Shown piece by piece: positions 1-7,489 of a stretch of 24,184 bases of DNA. The stretch lies in assembly GCA_023429985.1 (NCBI GenBank), contig JAEZCV010000026.1:1-24184 (forward strand). The letters run 5' to 3'. Source of the stretch: Bacteroidota bacterium (GTDB lineage Bacteria; Bacteroidota; Bacteroidia; Chitinophagales; Chitinophagaceae). The translations under genes and the position numbers were made by a program. The first letter of the stretch is position 1; each line of letters starts with the position of its first letter. The notes under the pieces were generated by a model that did no database searches, was not told the DNA's origin, and saw only the letters and a program-made list of their open reading frames with translations.

Positions 1-587
1 TGATTATTGGACTCAGTTCGCTGATGATGTCCTTTATTCCAGCCGATGTATTGCAGCAGGTGCAGGACAACAGTGCACAAATGCCTGGTTCAACCGGCCA
101 GTCATCAGAAGCTATGAAGAATCTTGCGGCTGTTCAAACCAATCTATCTACTGTTAACTGGCCGGTGGTAATCGGATGCTTTTTATTTTATTTCCTGGGA
201 GGTTACCTTTTCTATGCATCACTTTTTGCAGCTATCGGAAGTGCCGTAAATGAAGATGCGCAGGATGCACAAAGCATGACTTTTCCTGTTACCATGCCCA
301 TTATCATTGCCATCATATTAATGATGAATTCCATTAACGATCCTACCAGTGCACTGGCAAAATGGAGCAGCATCATACCTTTCTTTTCCCCTATTGTTAT
401 GACATCGCGTGTTCCGTTTGGAATACCCGACACGGTTGCTTATTGGGAGTTAGGACTTTCCATGGCTTTATTGATACTTGGATTTTTATTCACTACCTGG
501 CTTAGTGCAAAAATTTACCGCACCGGTATTCTTATGTATGGTAAAAAACCATCGTGGAAAGAATTAGGAAAATGGATGATGCGGTAG
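1..587 (+). CDS. ABC-2 family transporter permease (NatB-like), C-terminal part, 5' end outside window
   Basis: The frame is open from base 3, upstream of the first ATG at 24, so this is the 3' part of a longer gene and not a 187-aa protein. The visible part has several hydrophobic segments: roughly bases 165-250 (ending in a GGYLFYASLFAAIGSAV-type stretch), 275-335, 370-415 and 450-520. Between them is the polar stretch NEDAQDAQSM, then a short basic tail (YGKKPSWKELGKWMMR). The order 'YASLFAAIGSAVNEDAQDAQ... P...IP FFSPIVM..R' is typical of the C-terminal half of ABC-2/NatB-type permeases, inner-membrane subunits that pair with an ABC ATPase. In this family the ATPase gene usually lies just upstream, here outside the window. 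The substrate cannot be read from the sequence. The gene ends just before a strong bidirectional terminator, so it is the last of its operon. Confidence 0.85.
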   Translation, partial: IIGLSSLMMSFIPADVLQQVQDNSAQMPGSTGQSSEAMKNLAAVQTNLSTVNWPVVIGCFLFYFLGGYLFYASLFAAIGSAVNEDAQDAQSMTFPVTMPIIIAIILMMNSINDPTSALAKWSSIIPFFSPIVMTSRVPFGIPDTVAYWELGLSMALLILGFLFTTWLSAKIYRTGILMYGKKPSWKELGKWMMR

Positions 588-603
588 AAAGGAATTATAG
601 AAC

Positions 604-636
604 AAAAAAAAGAGCGTTTACCACGCTCTTTTTTTT
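604..636. terminator. Bidirectional Rho-independent terminator
   Basis: A perfect inverted repeat: eight A plus GAGCG at 604-616, a seven-base loop TTTACCA, and CGCTC plus eight T at 624-636. It reads as a GC stem followed by a T-run on both strands. It sits between the convergent ends of the ABC permease (587, plus) and the small secreted protein (656, minus), so it can serve both. Confidence 0.9.
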
Positions 637-655
637 ATTAAATCAATCAACTTAA

Positions 656-1057
656 TTATTCAAATTCGGTAAACAACAAGCCAGGCATCATCAGGAAAGC
701 TTCCTCCTCGCTTAACTCAATGTTAAGCTGGCAGCCATCATCACCCCGGATAAATATTTTATCGCGGGTTACTTTTTTAAATCCATCTTTTTGAAAAACG
801 AGTTTATAAGTTCCCGGCTTCAGGTCATTAAAAGAATAATTACCATTTGCATCGGTAACTGCAGTTTTTTCCTTTTTATTGGAAGAATAAGCAACCACGT
901 TTACATTACTCAAAGGTTTGCGCGTATCCGCATGAATCACGCCTCCTGCAAGGTCAGATTTTTTGGTTTCTTCACCTTTTCCGGGGTCGGTACTGGCACT
1001 GGCTACCACAGAGGCACCCAGGAAGGCCATGGTAAGGAAAACTAATTTTGATTTCAT
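656..1057 (-). CDS. Small secreted protein with a CarboxypepD_reg-like (transthyretin-like) domain
   Basis: A 133-aa protein with a Sec signal peptide (basic MKSK start, hydrophobic core 5-20, likely cleavage near residue 22, ASA/ST). Residues about 38-115 form one carboxypeptidase regulatory-like beta-sandwich: AGGVIHADTRKPLSNVNVVAY, then TDANGNYSFNDLKPGTYKLVF and DGFKKVTRDKIFI. These are the usual 'G.V.D..t..PL..V.V', 'TD..G.Y.F..L..G.Y.l' signatures. In Bacteroidota this domain often forms the N-terminus of TonB-dependent receptors or occurs alone in periplasmic or surface proteins. Here it stands alone, with an acidic C-terminal tail (SEEEAFLMMPGLLFTEFE) and no sorting domain. There is no lipobox cysteine. 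The molecular function is unknown. A TACTTTTG element 24 bases or so upstream suggests its own promoter. Confidence 0.8.
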   Translation of the reverse strand: MKSKLVFLTMAFLGASVVASASTDPGKGEETKKSDLAGGVIHADTRKPLSNVNVVAYSSNKKEKTAVTDANGNYSFNDLKPGTYKLVFQKDGFKKVTRDKIFIRGDDGCQLNIELSEEEAFLMMPGLLFTEFE

Positions 1058-1087
1058 GTCGGTAAATTTTAATGAACCCTATTATTC

Positions 1088-1095
1088 CAAAAGTA
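1088..1095 (-). promoter_or_regulatory. Possible -7 promoter element for the small secreted protein
   Basis: On the minus strand the bases read TACTTTTG, an exact match to the Bacteroidota -7 consensus TAnnTTTG, about 30 bases before the ATG at 1057. No TTTG-like -33 element is found 19-21 bases further upstream, so the call rests on the -7 match alone. Confidence 0.35.
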
Positions 1096-1098
1096 AAT

Positions 1099-2073
1099 TT
1101 AATTTCTTTTTACCGGATCTTCCAAGCATTTTTCAAATTCATTCCAGATCTCATGTAAAATAATTTTTGCGGGTAAGATATTCTTTACCAGGGCACTAAC
1201 CTGGCCTATTTCCAGTTCACCTTCTTCCAGGTTTCCTTCATACATTCCCAGTTTGGCCCTTGCCCTGCCAAGGATCTGTTTCAACTCTTCTGTTCCGGCG
1301 CCCCTGCTTTCTGCTTCGGCCACTTTTTGATAAAATTCATTCTTCAATAAGCGTACGGGGGTAAGTTGTTTTAAAGACAAATGCGTATCTCCTTCTGCTG
1401 CTTTTACCACAGCCTCTTTAAAATTATAATGCGAAGAAGCTTCTTCACTGGCCACAAACCTTGTGCCCACCTGCACGCCCTCCGCTCCCAAAACCATGGC
1501 CGCAAGCATTTGCCTTCCTGTGGCAATTCCACCGGCAGCAATTACAGGAATTTTAACCGCTTCGGTAACAGCAGGAATCAACACCATAGTTGTAGTTTCT
1601 TCCCGCCCATTATGACCCCCGGCTTCAAAACCTTCGGCAACTACTGCATCGCAGCCTGCATCTTCGGCTTTTTTTGCAAAGCGGCTGCTGCTTACTACAT
1701 GCACCACTTTTATGTTTTGCTCCTTAAACCTGGAGGTCCAGGTTTTAGGATTACCTGCGGAGGTAAAAACTATGGGAACTTTCTCTTCTATAATAATATC
1801 GATATGCCGGTCGAGGTCGGGATACAATAAAGGAATATTTACGGCAAATGGATTTGAGGTGGCGCTCTTACATTTCCTGATATGCTCACGTAAAATTTCG
1901 GGGTACATGCTTCCTGCTCCTATCATTCCCAAACCACCTGCATTACTTACAGCACTGGCAAGTTTCCAGCCACTGGCCCATATCATGCCCGCCTGTATTA
2001 TGGGATACCGGATTTGGAACAATGAGGTGACCCTGTTGTTAAAAGGATCATTTAAAAGAAATTTATCAGACAT
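1099..2073 (-). CDS. Nitronate monooxygenase / 2-nitropropane dioxygenase-family flavoprotein (FabK-like)
   Basis: A 324-aa FMN-dependent TIM-barrel enzyme. Visible signatures: the N-terminal strand YPIIQAGMIWASGWKLASAVSNAGGLGMIG (residues 23-52), which shapes the FMN site; EAGGHNG at 150-156, with the His (154) taken as catalytic base in nitronate monooxygenases; the phosphate-binding IAAGGIATG at 178-186; and GAEGVQVGTRF at 196-206. Members oxidise alkyl nitronates or, as FabK, reduce enoyl-ACP using NAD(P)H. Sequence alone does not separate the two here. A fabI gene lies in this same window, so a FabK role would be redundant, and nitronate monooxygenase is the more cautious name. The protein is cytosolic, with no signal peptide. 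It lies 63 bases downstream of the nucleotidyltransferase gene on the same strand, so co-transcription is possible but no functional link is evident. Confidence 0.88.
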   Translation of the reverse strand: MSDKFLLNDPFNNRVTSLFQIRYPIIQAGMIWASGWKLASAVSNAGGLGMIGAGSMYPEILREHIRKCKSATSNPFAVNIPLLYPDLDRHIDIIIEEKVPIVFTSAGNPKTWTSRFKEQNIKVVHVVSSSRFAKKAEDAGCDAVVAEGFEAGGHNGREETTTMVLIPAVTEAVKIPVIAAGGIATGRQMLAAMVLGAEGVQVGTRFVASEEASSHYNFKEAVVKAAEGDTHLSLKQLTPVRLLKNEFYQKVAEAESRGAGTEELKQILGRARAKLGMYEGNLEEGELEIGQVSALVKNILPAKIILHEIWNEFEKCLEDPVKRN

Positions 2074-2136
2074 ACTGCTAAATTACCTGTAATTCAGTGT
2101 ATTTCTGTCTGCAGGAAAGCAAAATGAAAAATGATC

Positions 2137-3129
2137 TTATCCAAGATCAATATCTGTATTATCTCCAATGTTCAGGCGCCTGGTTTCGCCTTTAATGCTG
2201 GTGTCGCTGCCAATGAGGGAAAGATCCAGCACAATATCATTTAGATTGGAATAGGAGCCAATGATTGAATTTTTTATGATGGAAGAATCAATTGTAGTAT
2301 TATCACCAATGGTTGCATTCGGGCCAACAATTGAATTTTTAATAGAACAATTCTTTCCAATACTTACAGGTTGAACCAGCACGGTATTTTCATATTCAGG
2401 ACATTGCTCGGAACGTGCATTGAATTTTTTAAGCAATGTGGAATTTGACTGCAGCAGGCTTTCAGGTTTTCCGCAATCAAACCAGCTGTCCACTTTGAAC
2501 GCCCTGAACTCTGCACCTTTTTGTATCATGCAGTCAAGTGCGTCGGTAATACTGTATTCACCATGGGTTCTTATCCCCTGCTTGATGTTCACTTCGAGGC
2601 ACTGGAACATGAGATCTGTTTCTTTGATCTTATAAACACCTACAAGAGCCATGTTTGATTTAGGGATCTGGGGCTTTTCCACCACGTGGGATATCTTTTG
2701 TTCGGCATCAATTTCTGCCACCCCGAAATTGCGTGGATCGTCAACTTTTCTAACCCCGATCATAGAGGTTGAACTTTTTATTACAGCTGCTACGTCATAA
2801 TCACAAATGGTATCACCTAATACAATTATGATATCATCGCCATTTACTATGTTGCGTGTAAGTCTGACAGCATGACCAATTCCCTGCCTGTCGTTCTGGT
2901 AAACAAAATGAACGGTGAGAGAGGGATAGTTGGTTTTTACATAATCCTGGATCTTGTCGCCCAGGTAGCCTACAATAAAAATATATTCATCAACCCCTGC
3001 TTCTTTCAGCTGGTCCACAATAATGCTAAGAACAGTTTTACCTGCAAGGGGAATTAATGCTTTAGGCTGCGTATATGTATGAGGCCGAAGCTTGGTACCG
3101 GCACCTGCAACGGGAATAATTGCTTTCAT
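2137..3129 (-). CDS. Sugar-1-phosphate nucleotidylyltransferase with C-terminal left-handed beta-helix
   Basis: A 330-aa protein. The N-terminal Rossmann-like nucleotidyltransferase domain (about 1-235) starts MKAIIPVAGAGTKLRPHTYT. It contains the GxGTxLxP nucleotide loop (9-16, with Lys in place of the common Arg), the PKAL loop (22-25), RQGIGHA (81-87), the LGD metal-binding strand (104-106), VEKP (150-153) and WFDCGKPESL (216-225, compare WLDTGTPESL of RmlA-type enzymes). Residues about 250-328 are hexapeptide repeats (VSIGKNCSIKNSIVGPNATIGDNTTI...) typical of a left-handed beta-helix. The family transfers NMP to a sugar-1-phosphate to make NDP-sugars for cell-surface glycans. The exact sugar and nucleotide cannot be assigned. 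It is too short, and its helix too brief, to be a normal bifunctional GlmU. It is divergent from glyA across a 231-base gap. Confidence 0.85.
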   Translation of the reverse strand: MKAIIPVAGAGTKLRPHTYTQPKALIPLAGKTVLSIIVDQLKEAGVDEYIFIVGYLGDKIQDYVKTNYPSLTVHFVYQNDRQGIGHAVRLTRNIVNGDDIIIVLGDTICDYDVAAVIKSSTSMIGVRKVDDPRNFGVAEIDAEQKISHVVEKPQIPKSNMALVGVYKIKETDLMFQCLEVNIKQGIRTHGEYSITDALDCMIQKGAEFRAFKVDSWFDCGKPESLLQSNSTLLKKFNARSEQCPEYENTVLVQPVSIGKNCSIKNSIVGPNATIGDNTTIDSSIIKNSIIGSYSNLNDIVLDLSLIGSDTSIKGETRRLNIGDNTDIDLG

Positions 3130-3209
3130 TGATAATTGTTTTGATGGTCTTATGCTCTGTACAAATCACAACCACCATATTGATTTCCTTATTCAATAAA
3201 AGGAGCGGT

Positions 3210-3217
3210 CGAAAATA
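3210..3217 (-). promoter_or_regulatory. Possible -7 element for the nucleotidyltransferase gene
   Basis: The minus strand reads TATTTTCG, one mismatch from TAnnTTTG. It is preceded by three closely spaced TTTG motifs (plus-strand CAAA at 3231, 3235 and 3240), at spacings of 13, 17 and 22 bases, none of them exactly the expected 19-21. It would give a leader of about 75 bases. Confidence 0.3.
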
Positions 3218-3244
3218 CAGATTTTTAATCCAAACAAACCAAAT

Positions 3245-3273
3245 GCTTTAGTAAAGCCTAAGGCTTATTTTTG
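3245..3273 (+). promoter_or_regulatory. Candidate glyA promoter -7 with two overlapping palindromes
   Basis: Bases 3266-3273 read TATTTTTG, an exact TAnnTTTG -7 match on the plus strand, about 88 bases before the glyA start. Directly upstream are two perfect inverted repeats that overlap each other: GCTTTA-G-TAAAGC (3245-3257) and AAGCC-TAA-GGCTT (3254-3266). They occupy the spacer between a presumptive -33 (no good match seen) and the -7, a usual operator position. A hairpin role is also possible: AAGCCTAAGGCTT followed by ATTTTT looks like a weak terminator. Confidence 0.35.
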
Positions 3274-3360
3274 CAACAATGCCGAAGGTTATTAATTTGT
3301 TCCGGGAACTGATAAAACGGACATTAGTATATAATCTGGTATCTATATAAGAAAGAATTT

Positions 3361-4638
3361 ATGCAAAAAGATCAACAGGTTTTTGATATCATTCGTAAAG
3401 AGCTGGAAAGACAAAGAAATGGTATAGAACTGATAGCTTCGGAAAACTTTACCTCCCTGCAGGTGATGCAGGCCATGGGAAATGTTATGACCAACAAATA
3501 TGCTGAAGGTTACCCGGGGCGAAGATATTATGGTGGTTGTGAATTTGTTGATGAAACAGAACAGCTGGCTATTGACAGGATCAAAAAAGTATTTAATTGT
3601 GCCTATGCTAATGTGCAACCTCACAGTGGTGCCCAGGCAAATGCTGCTTTGATGCTTGCTGTGTTAAAGCCCGGCGATAAAATTTTAGGCCTCGACCTTA
3701 GCATGGGTGGCCATCTTACGCATGGTTCCCCGGTAAATTTCAGTGGTAAGTTATACCAGCCGCATTTTTATTCTGTAAACCGGGAAACAGGCCTGATAAA
3801 TTATGAAGAGCTTGAAGAAGTGGCGCGCAGGGAAAAACCAAGGCTGATCATTTGCGGCGCTTCTGCATATAGCCGCGAGTGGGATTATAAAAGGATCAGG
3901 AAAGTGGCCGATGAAGTGGGCGCATTTGTTATGGCGGATATCGCGCATCCGGCAGGGCTTATAGCCAAAGGATTGCTTGCGTCGCCTTTTGATGATTGCC
4001 ATTTTGTTACATCTACCACACATAAAACTTTAAGAGGTCCTCGTGGAGGAGTTATTTTAATGGGAAAGGATTTTGAAAATCCTTTTGGCATCAAAGACCC
4101 TAAAGGAAATACCCGGATGATGAGCCATATTATTGACATGGCTGTTTTCCCGGGAACGCAGGGTGGACCGCTTGAACATGTTATTGCTGCAAAAGCCATT
4201 GCGTTTGGAGAAATTCTGAGCGATGAATTTACCCAATATGCTCAACAGGTTCAGAAAAATGCGCAGGCCATGGCTAAAGCCTTTGTAGCAAAAGAATACA
4301 ATATCATCAGCGGTGGAACCGATAATCACCTGATGCTGATTGATCTCAGGAACAAAAATATTACAGGTAAAAAAGCGCAGGAAACACTGGACCGTGCCCA
4401 TATTACATTAAATAAGAACGCGGTGCCTTACGATGACAAAAGCCCATTTGTAACATCCGGAATAAGGGTAGGTGTACCTGCCATAACCACAAGAGGAATG
4501 AAGGAGCAACACATGCAAACCGTGGTAGAACTTATTGACAAGGTTTTAATGCAAATTGATGATGAAAACGCAGTGAATAAAACCGCGGGTGATGTTCATG
4601 ATTTTATGAAACAATTTCCTCTTTACCCGGAATTATAA
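3361..4638 (+). CDS. glyA: Serine hydroxymethyltransferase
   Basis: A 425-aa PLP enzyme that interconverts serine plus tetrahydrofolate with glycine plus 5,10-methylene-tetrahydrofolate, the main cytosolic source of one-carbon units. It matches the family end to end: ELIASENFTS near residue 23, the YAEGYPGRRYYGG active-site stretch (47-59), HLTHGSPVNFSG (118-129), MADIAHPAG (191-199, with PLP-contacting Asp193 and His196), and STTHKTLRGPRGG (218-230), in which Lys222 is the Schiff-base lysine. The C-terminal stretch RVGVPAITTRGM is also conserved. Length is normal for bacterial SHMT (about 415-430). The ATG at 3361 fits the family N-terminus (MQ.D..VFD.I..E). There is no Shine-Dalgarno sequence. 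A DUF4293 gene follows after 32 bases and is probably co-transcribed. Confidence 0.98.
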   Translation: MQKDQQVFDIIRKELERQRNGIELIASENFTSLQVMQAMGNVMTNKYAEGYPGRRYYGGCEFVDETEQLAIDRIKKVFNCAYANVQPHSGAQANAALMLAVLKPGDKILGLDLSMGGHLTHGSPVNFSGKLYQPHFYSVNRETGLINYEELEEVARREKPRLIICGASAYSREWDYKRIRKVADEVGAFVMADIAHPAGLIAKGLLASPFDDCHFVTSTTHKTLRGPRGGVILMGKDFENPFGIKDPKGNTRMMSHIIDMAVFPGTQGGPLEHVIAAKAIAFGEILSDEFTQYAQQVQKNAQAMAKAFVAKEYNIISGGTDNHLMLIDLRNKNITGKKAQETLDRAHITLNKNAVPYDDKSPFVTSGIRVGVPAITTRGMKEQHMQTVVELIDKVLMQIDDENAVNKTAGDVHDFMKQFPLYPEL

Positions 4639-4670
4639 ATTAAGTTTCAAGAAAAATATAAATCAAAACA

Positions 4671-5087
4671 ATGCTTCAACGTATTCAATCTATATGGCTA
4701 TTGCTGGCAGCCATTTTTGCTGCTGTAACATTTCGTTTTCCTTTTTACACCGGTGACTATATTCCCGATGAAGTGGTTTCAGTAATTGACCTGAATGCAC
4801 AAACTACCATCTGGCTTACAATTGTTTCTGTTATCACAGGAGCACTTGCCTTTATAACCATATTTTTATTTGATAACAGAAAACTTCAATTAAAACTTAC
4901 CTTCCTCGGCATCTTTCTGAGCGTTCTTTTACTGGTAATGTATTTCCTGGAAGTAAATAATTTTTCCAGTGGAAGCATTGCACTGTGGTGCATCTTTCAT
5001 TTTGCCATGCTGGCAACATTCATAATGGCATCGAGAGGTATATGGAAAGATGAAAAACTTATAAAAAGTATGGACAGGCTGCGATAA
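4671..5087 (+). CDS. DUF4293 family integral membrane protein
   Basis: A 138-aa protein with four predicted membrane segments (about 7-24, 46-67, 74-93, 103-121) and short basic/acidic tails. The N-terminus MLQRIQSIWLLLAA and the overall four-helix layout with a short acidic periplasmic loop (GDYIPDEVVS) match DUF4293, a family seen mainly in Bacteroidota. No biochemical role is known to me. It follows glyA by 32 bases on the same strand without a visible terminator between them. Its end is only 14 bases from the convergent T9SS cargo gene at 5102, with no clear hairpin in the gap, so transcripts may overlap there. Confidence 0.8.
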   Translation: MLQRIQSIWLLLAAIFAAVTFRFPFYTGDYIPDEVVSVIDLNAQTTIWLTIVSVITGALAFITIFLFDNRKLQLKLTFLGIFLSVLLLVMYFLEVNNFSSGSIALWCIFHFAMLATFIMASRGIWKDEKLIKSMDRLR

Positions 5088-5101
5088 TAGCAGCCCTTTC
5101 C

Positions 5102-6160
5102 CTACCTTGTTTTTATTAGTTTTATCGTTTCCGTTTTACTCCCTGAAAAATAGCGCAGAAAATATATTCCCTTTGAAGCAGAAGGCAACCCAATAATGGT
5201 ATGCTGACTTCCCGGAACAACAGGGGAGGATTTTAAAAAAGTTCCATTTGCAGAATAAATTTCAATCCGGGTACCAGTTATGGCAGATTCATGCTGAACT
5301 GAAATATTATTACTGCTGTTTATGAACGCCCTTGTTACAACAGACGATTCCTTTCCCTTCACCCTCAACACCGGGCTGTATCCGGTTCTTCCATCATGGT
5401 CAACGGATCTTATCCTGTAAAATGCATCGGAAAGAGGTGCTTTATCCGTATAATGGTAAATTCTTCGCTCATTTAATGGCGCCGTGGCAATGGAATAAAA
5501 CTGCACGCCATCAGTACTTCTTTCTATGCTGTAGTGGCTTGTATTTTCTTCCACATCTGCACTCCAGTTCAACTGCACTGCATCGCCGTTTGAATTTGCT
5601 GTGAACATTCCAAATTTTACCGGCAGCGTATAGAAAGATTCCACAGCATCAGTGGTAAAATTATCTATGGCCATAAACGAAGATGCAGTACCTGTAAAAT
5701 TGAAACTGATATGAAACTGAAAGTTCTTTCCTGCAAGTTCTGGCGGAACAGTGGTACTAAAGGAATGGTTACCTGCTACGATCTTAGCTCCAAAACACAA
5801 AACCAGTTCCTGGAAGTTCCCAAATTCATCAATATATCTTCCAAACACAATATAACCTGGAACAGCACCTGTTCCATCATTAAAATCAAGAGAAAAACCC
5901 CAGGATAAAGTTGATGCCGGTGCCACCAGGGTTTTACTGAATAATGCCTTGGTGCCGTTTGCCGGGCTGGATTGCAACCTGTTGAGGGCAGGATCATGAC
6001 TGAAATCAGCACCTTCCCAACCCCAGCTATCTGAAGTTCCTGTAAATCCATAATTAGAGGAAGGTGTAAAAGCACCGCTGGCCGTGCACATCTGGGCCTT
6101 GCTATGGAATGGCAGCATTAAAAATGCACATGAACATAATAGAGTTATTACTCTTCTCAT
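5102..6160 (-). CDS. Secreted protein with FN3-like region and T9SS type A sorting domain (paralogue 1)
   Basis: The start is set at the ATG at 6160 (352 aa), which gives a clean signal peptide: MRRVITLLCSCAFLMLPFHSKA, cleavage near residue 23. An in-frame ATG at 6256 would add 32 non-signal residues and lies upstream of the predicted transcription start. Residues about 24-172 form a beta-rich unknown domain ending FTGTASSFMAIDNFTTDA, which resembles a jelly-roll/lectin-like fold of exported Bacteroidota proteins. Residues 178-268 are fibronectin-III-like (LPVKFGMFTA..., NTSHYSIERSTDGVQF, FYRIRSVDHDGRTGYSPVLRV). Residues about 280-352 form a type A C-terminal domain ending KGIYFLRYFSG..TETIKLIKTR. 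It is expected to cross the outer membrane by the T9SS, with the C-terminal domain then removed. It is a tandem paralogue of the gene at 6416. No catalytic motif is visible. Confidence 0.85.
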   Translation of the reverse strand: MRRVITLLCSCAFLMLPFHSKAQMCTASGAFTPSSNYGFTGTSDSWGWEGADFSHDPALNRLQSSPANGTKALFSKTLVAPASTLSWGFSLDFNDGTGAVPGYIVFGRYIDEFGNFQELVLCFGAKIVAGNHSFSTTVPPELAGKNFQFHISFNFTGTASSFMAIDNFTTDAVESFYTLPVKFGMFTANSNGDAVQLNWSADVEENTSHYSIERSTDGVQFYSIATAPLNERRIYHYTDKAPLSDAFYRIRSVDHDGRTGYSPVLRVKGKESSVVTRAFINSSNNISVQHESAITGTRIEIYSANGTFLKSSPVVPGSQHTIIGLPSASKGIYFLRYFSGSKTETIKLIKTR

Positions 6161-6184
6161 TGCAGAAGTTTTTTTGGTTAAATC

Positions 6185-6199
6185 ATCACCTAAGGTGAT
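6185..6199 (-). promoter_or_regulatory. Stem-loop in the mRNA leader of T9SS cargo paralogue 1
   Basis: A perfect inverted repeat, ATCACC-TAA-GGTGAT on the plus strand, about 25 bases upstream of the ATG at 6160 and inside the predicted 5' leader. There is no U-run, so it is not a terminator. It could affect translation or RNA stability. Function is inferred only from position. Confidence 0.35.
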
Positions 6200-6253
6200 C
6201 TGAACGAGGTTAAGTAATTGAGAAGGGGATTGCTTTTCGAGGGACGTGGAAGC

Positions 6254-6285
6254 CAAAAATATATTACAAGTTTGACAAATGCAAG
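6254..6285 (-). promoter_or_regulatory. Bacteroidota-type promoter (-33/-7) of T9SS cargo paralogue 1
   Basis: The minus strand reads CTTG (6285-6282), 20 bases, then TATTTTTG (6261-6254). This fits the TTTG-N19-21-TAnnTTTG housekeeping promoter with one mismatch in the -33. The predicted start of transcription near 6247 leaves a leader of almost 90 bases and excludes the in-frame ATG at 6256 as translation start. Confidence 0.55.
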
Positions 6286-6415
6286 TTCAAAACCCGAACG
6301 CAGGTAAATACCAGGCTTACATATGGAATATGCTTTACGGGCCTGAACAGGTAAAAGGTAAGCAGGTTCAAATAAAGCCATCGCCTGCCCACCTTTTTTA
6401 TCTATTGCACAACTA

Positions 6416-7489
6416 CTAGTTAAGCTTCATCATTTTAAAAATTTCTGTTTCACCTTCTGGCGATTCATACCGAAGTATAACCAAACCCTTAGGGAAAGAA
6501 GAAATATCAACAATGGTTTGAAAACTTCCTTCAGCAATATTTTTAAATGACACCAAATTACCGGAAAGATTACTCAGAACAATTCTTCCTCCCGAAAAAG
6601 CAATAGAACTTTGAAGGGATACCTGACCGGGAGCTGCAATAAAAGCCTTCCTACTCGCCTCAGCTTTTCGTTGCACCCTAACCACATTACTATAGCCAAA
6701 GCGATTATCAAAATCAAAAGCCTTGATCCTGTAAAATCCTTCAGCAAGCGGAAGCTGGTCTAAATAAGAATAGGTTCTGGAGTCATTTGTCTGAACAGAA
6801 GCTATAGTGGTATAATTGATCCCATCTTTGCTTCTTTCAACCTGATACCCACTTGTATTTATTTCGGCATCTATCACCCAGGAAAGTTTTACACCATTGG
6901 AAACTTCCGTGGCGGAGAAATGTCCAAATTTCACCGGCAGGTAAATATTTTCGCCACTGCGGTTTGCGCTTGTTGAAAAATCATATGTAATAATATCCGA
7001 TTCCAGTCCCGACAATTCCATGGTAATACTAAATTTAGCATTTGCAGGAAGTGCAGATTCCATATCGAGCCTGAAAAAATAATCCTGTGCGCCTTCTTCC
7101 ATCATAAATCCATCACCATAAAATTCCATTTTTTCAGAACCACCGTTTCCATAGTTCATAATGATTACAGGATACAATAAGTCGGAAATGAATGTAGAAG
7201 GATCAAGTTTAATGCGAAAGAAAATGGTTGATCTTTCTTCTTCATAAAAAAAAGCAGGTGTAGTAACAGAAGATGTAGTTTCTGCAGGAAAAGTAAGTCG
7301 AGACCTTGCATTTACAACTGTTGTGGAAGTGCCGGATCCAATAAAACCATTTGAAGATGTTGTGTTCAGATCTTCGGCAAAATTTTCACCTTCCGGTGCA
7401 TTGGTAGTTACTGAAAAACTTTGGGCCATTGCCGGTATGAAAGTCAATGACAAGGCAAAACAAAACAGAGTAACAAATATCCTTTTCAT
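6416..7489 (-). CDS. Secreted protein with FN3-like region and T9SS type A sorting domain (paralogue 2)
   Basis: A 357-aa protein with a Sec signal peptide (MKRIFVTLFCFALSLTFIPAMA, cleavage near residue 22). Residues about 24-175 are a beta-rich domain without recognised motifs, rich in Ser/Thr, and differ from the equivalent part of the neighbour at 5102. Residues 183-275 are the fibronectin-III-like unit shared with that neighbour (YLPVKFGHFSA, NTSGYQVERSKDG, YSYLDQLPLAEGFYRIKAFDFDNRFGYSNVVRV). The last 75 or so residues form a type A sorting domain: SLQSSIAFSGGRIVLSNLSG..., then SSFPKGLVILRY and FKMMKLN. A T9SS export route with surface release or anchoring is inferred from that domain. 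It has its own promoter and a long leader (about 140 bases), so it is not simply the first gene of an operon with 5102. The 159-base gap before that gene carries the separate promoter for paralogue 1. Confidence 0.85.
   Translation of the reverse strand: MKRIFVTLFCFALSLTFIPAMAQSFSVTTNAPEGENFAEDLNTTSSNGFIGSGTSTTVVNARSRLTFPAETTSSVTTPAFFYEEERSTIFFRIKLDPSTFISDLLYPVIIMNYGNGGSEKMEFYGDGFMMEEGAQDYFFRLDMESALPANAKFSITMELSGLESDIITYDFSTSANRSGENIYLPVKFGHFSATEVSNGVKLSWVIDAEINTSGYQVERSKDGINYTTIASVQTNDSRTYSYLDQLPLAEGFYRIKAFDFDNRFGYSNVVRVQRKAEASRKAFIAAPGQVSLQSSIAFSGGRIVLSNLSGNLVSFKNIAEGSFQTIVDISSFPKGLVILRYESPEGETEIFKMMKLN

Noticed and set aside
1381..1830. 149-codon plus-strand frame inside the nitronate monooxygenase gene
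   Set aside because: It is the antisense of a well-supported enzyme; the Cys/His/Phe-rich translation has no domain and no ribosome site.
1099..2073. Assignment of this gene as fabK (enoyl-ACP reductase II)
   Set aside because: FabK and nitronate monooxygenases share these motifs, and a convincing fabI is present in the same window, so the broader name was kept.
5088..5101. Terminator between the convergent DUF4293 and T9SS cargo genes
   Set aside because: The gap is only 14 bases and holds no inverted repeat with a T-run.
6161..6256. N-terminal extension of the T9SS cargo gene from the ATG at 6256
   Set aside because: It would precede the signal peptide and lie upstream of the predicted transcription start.
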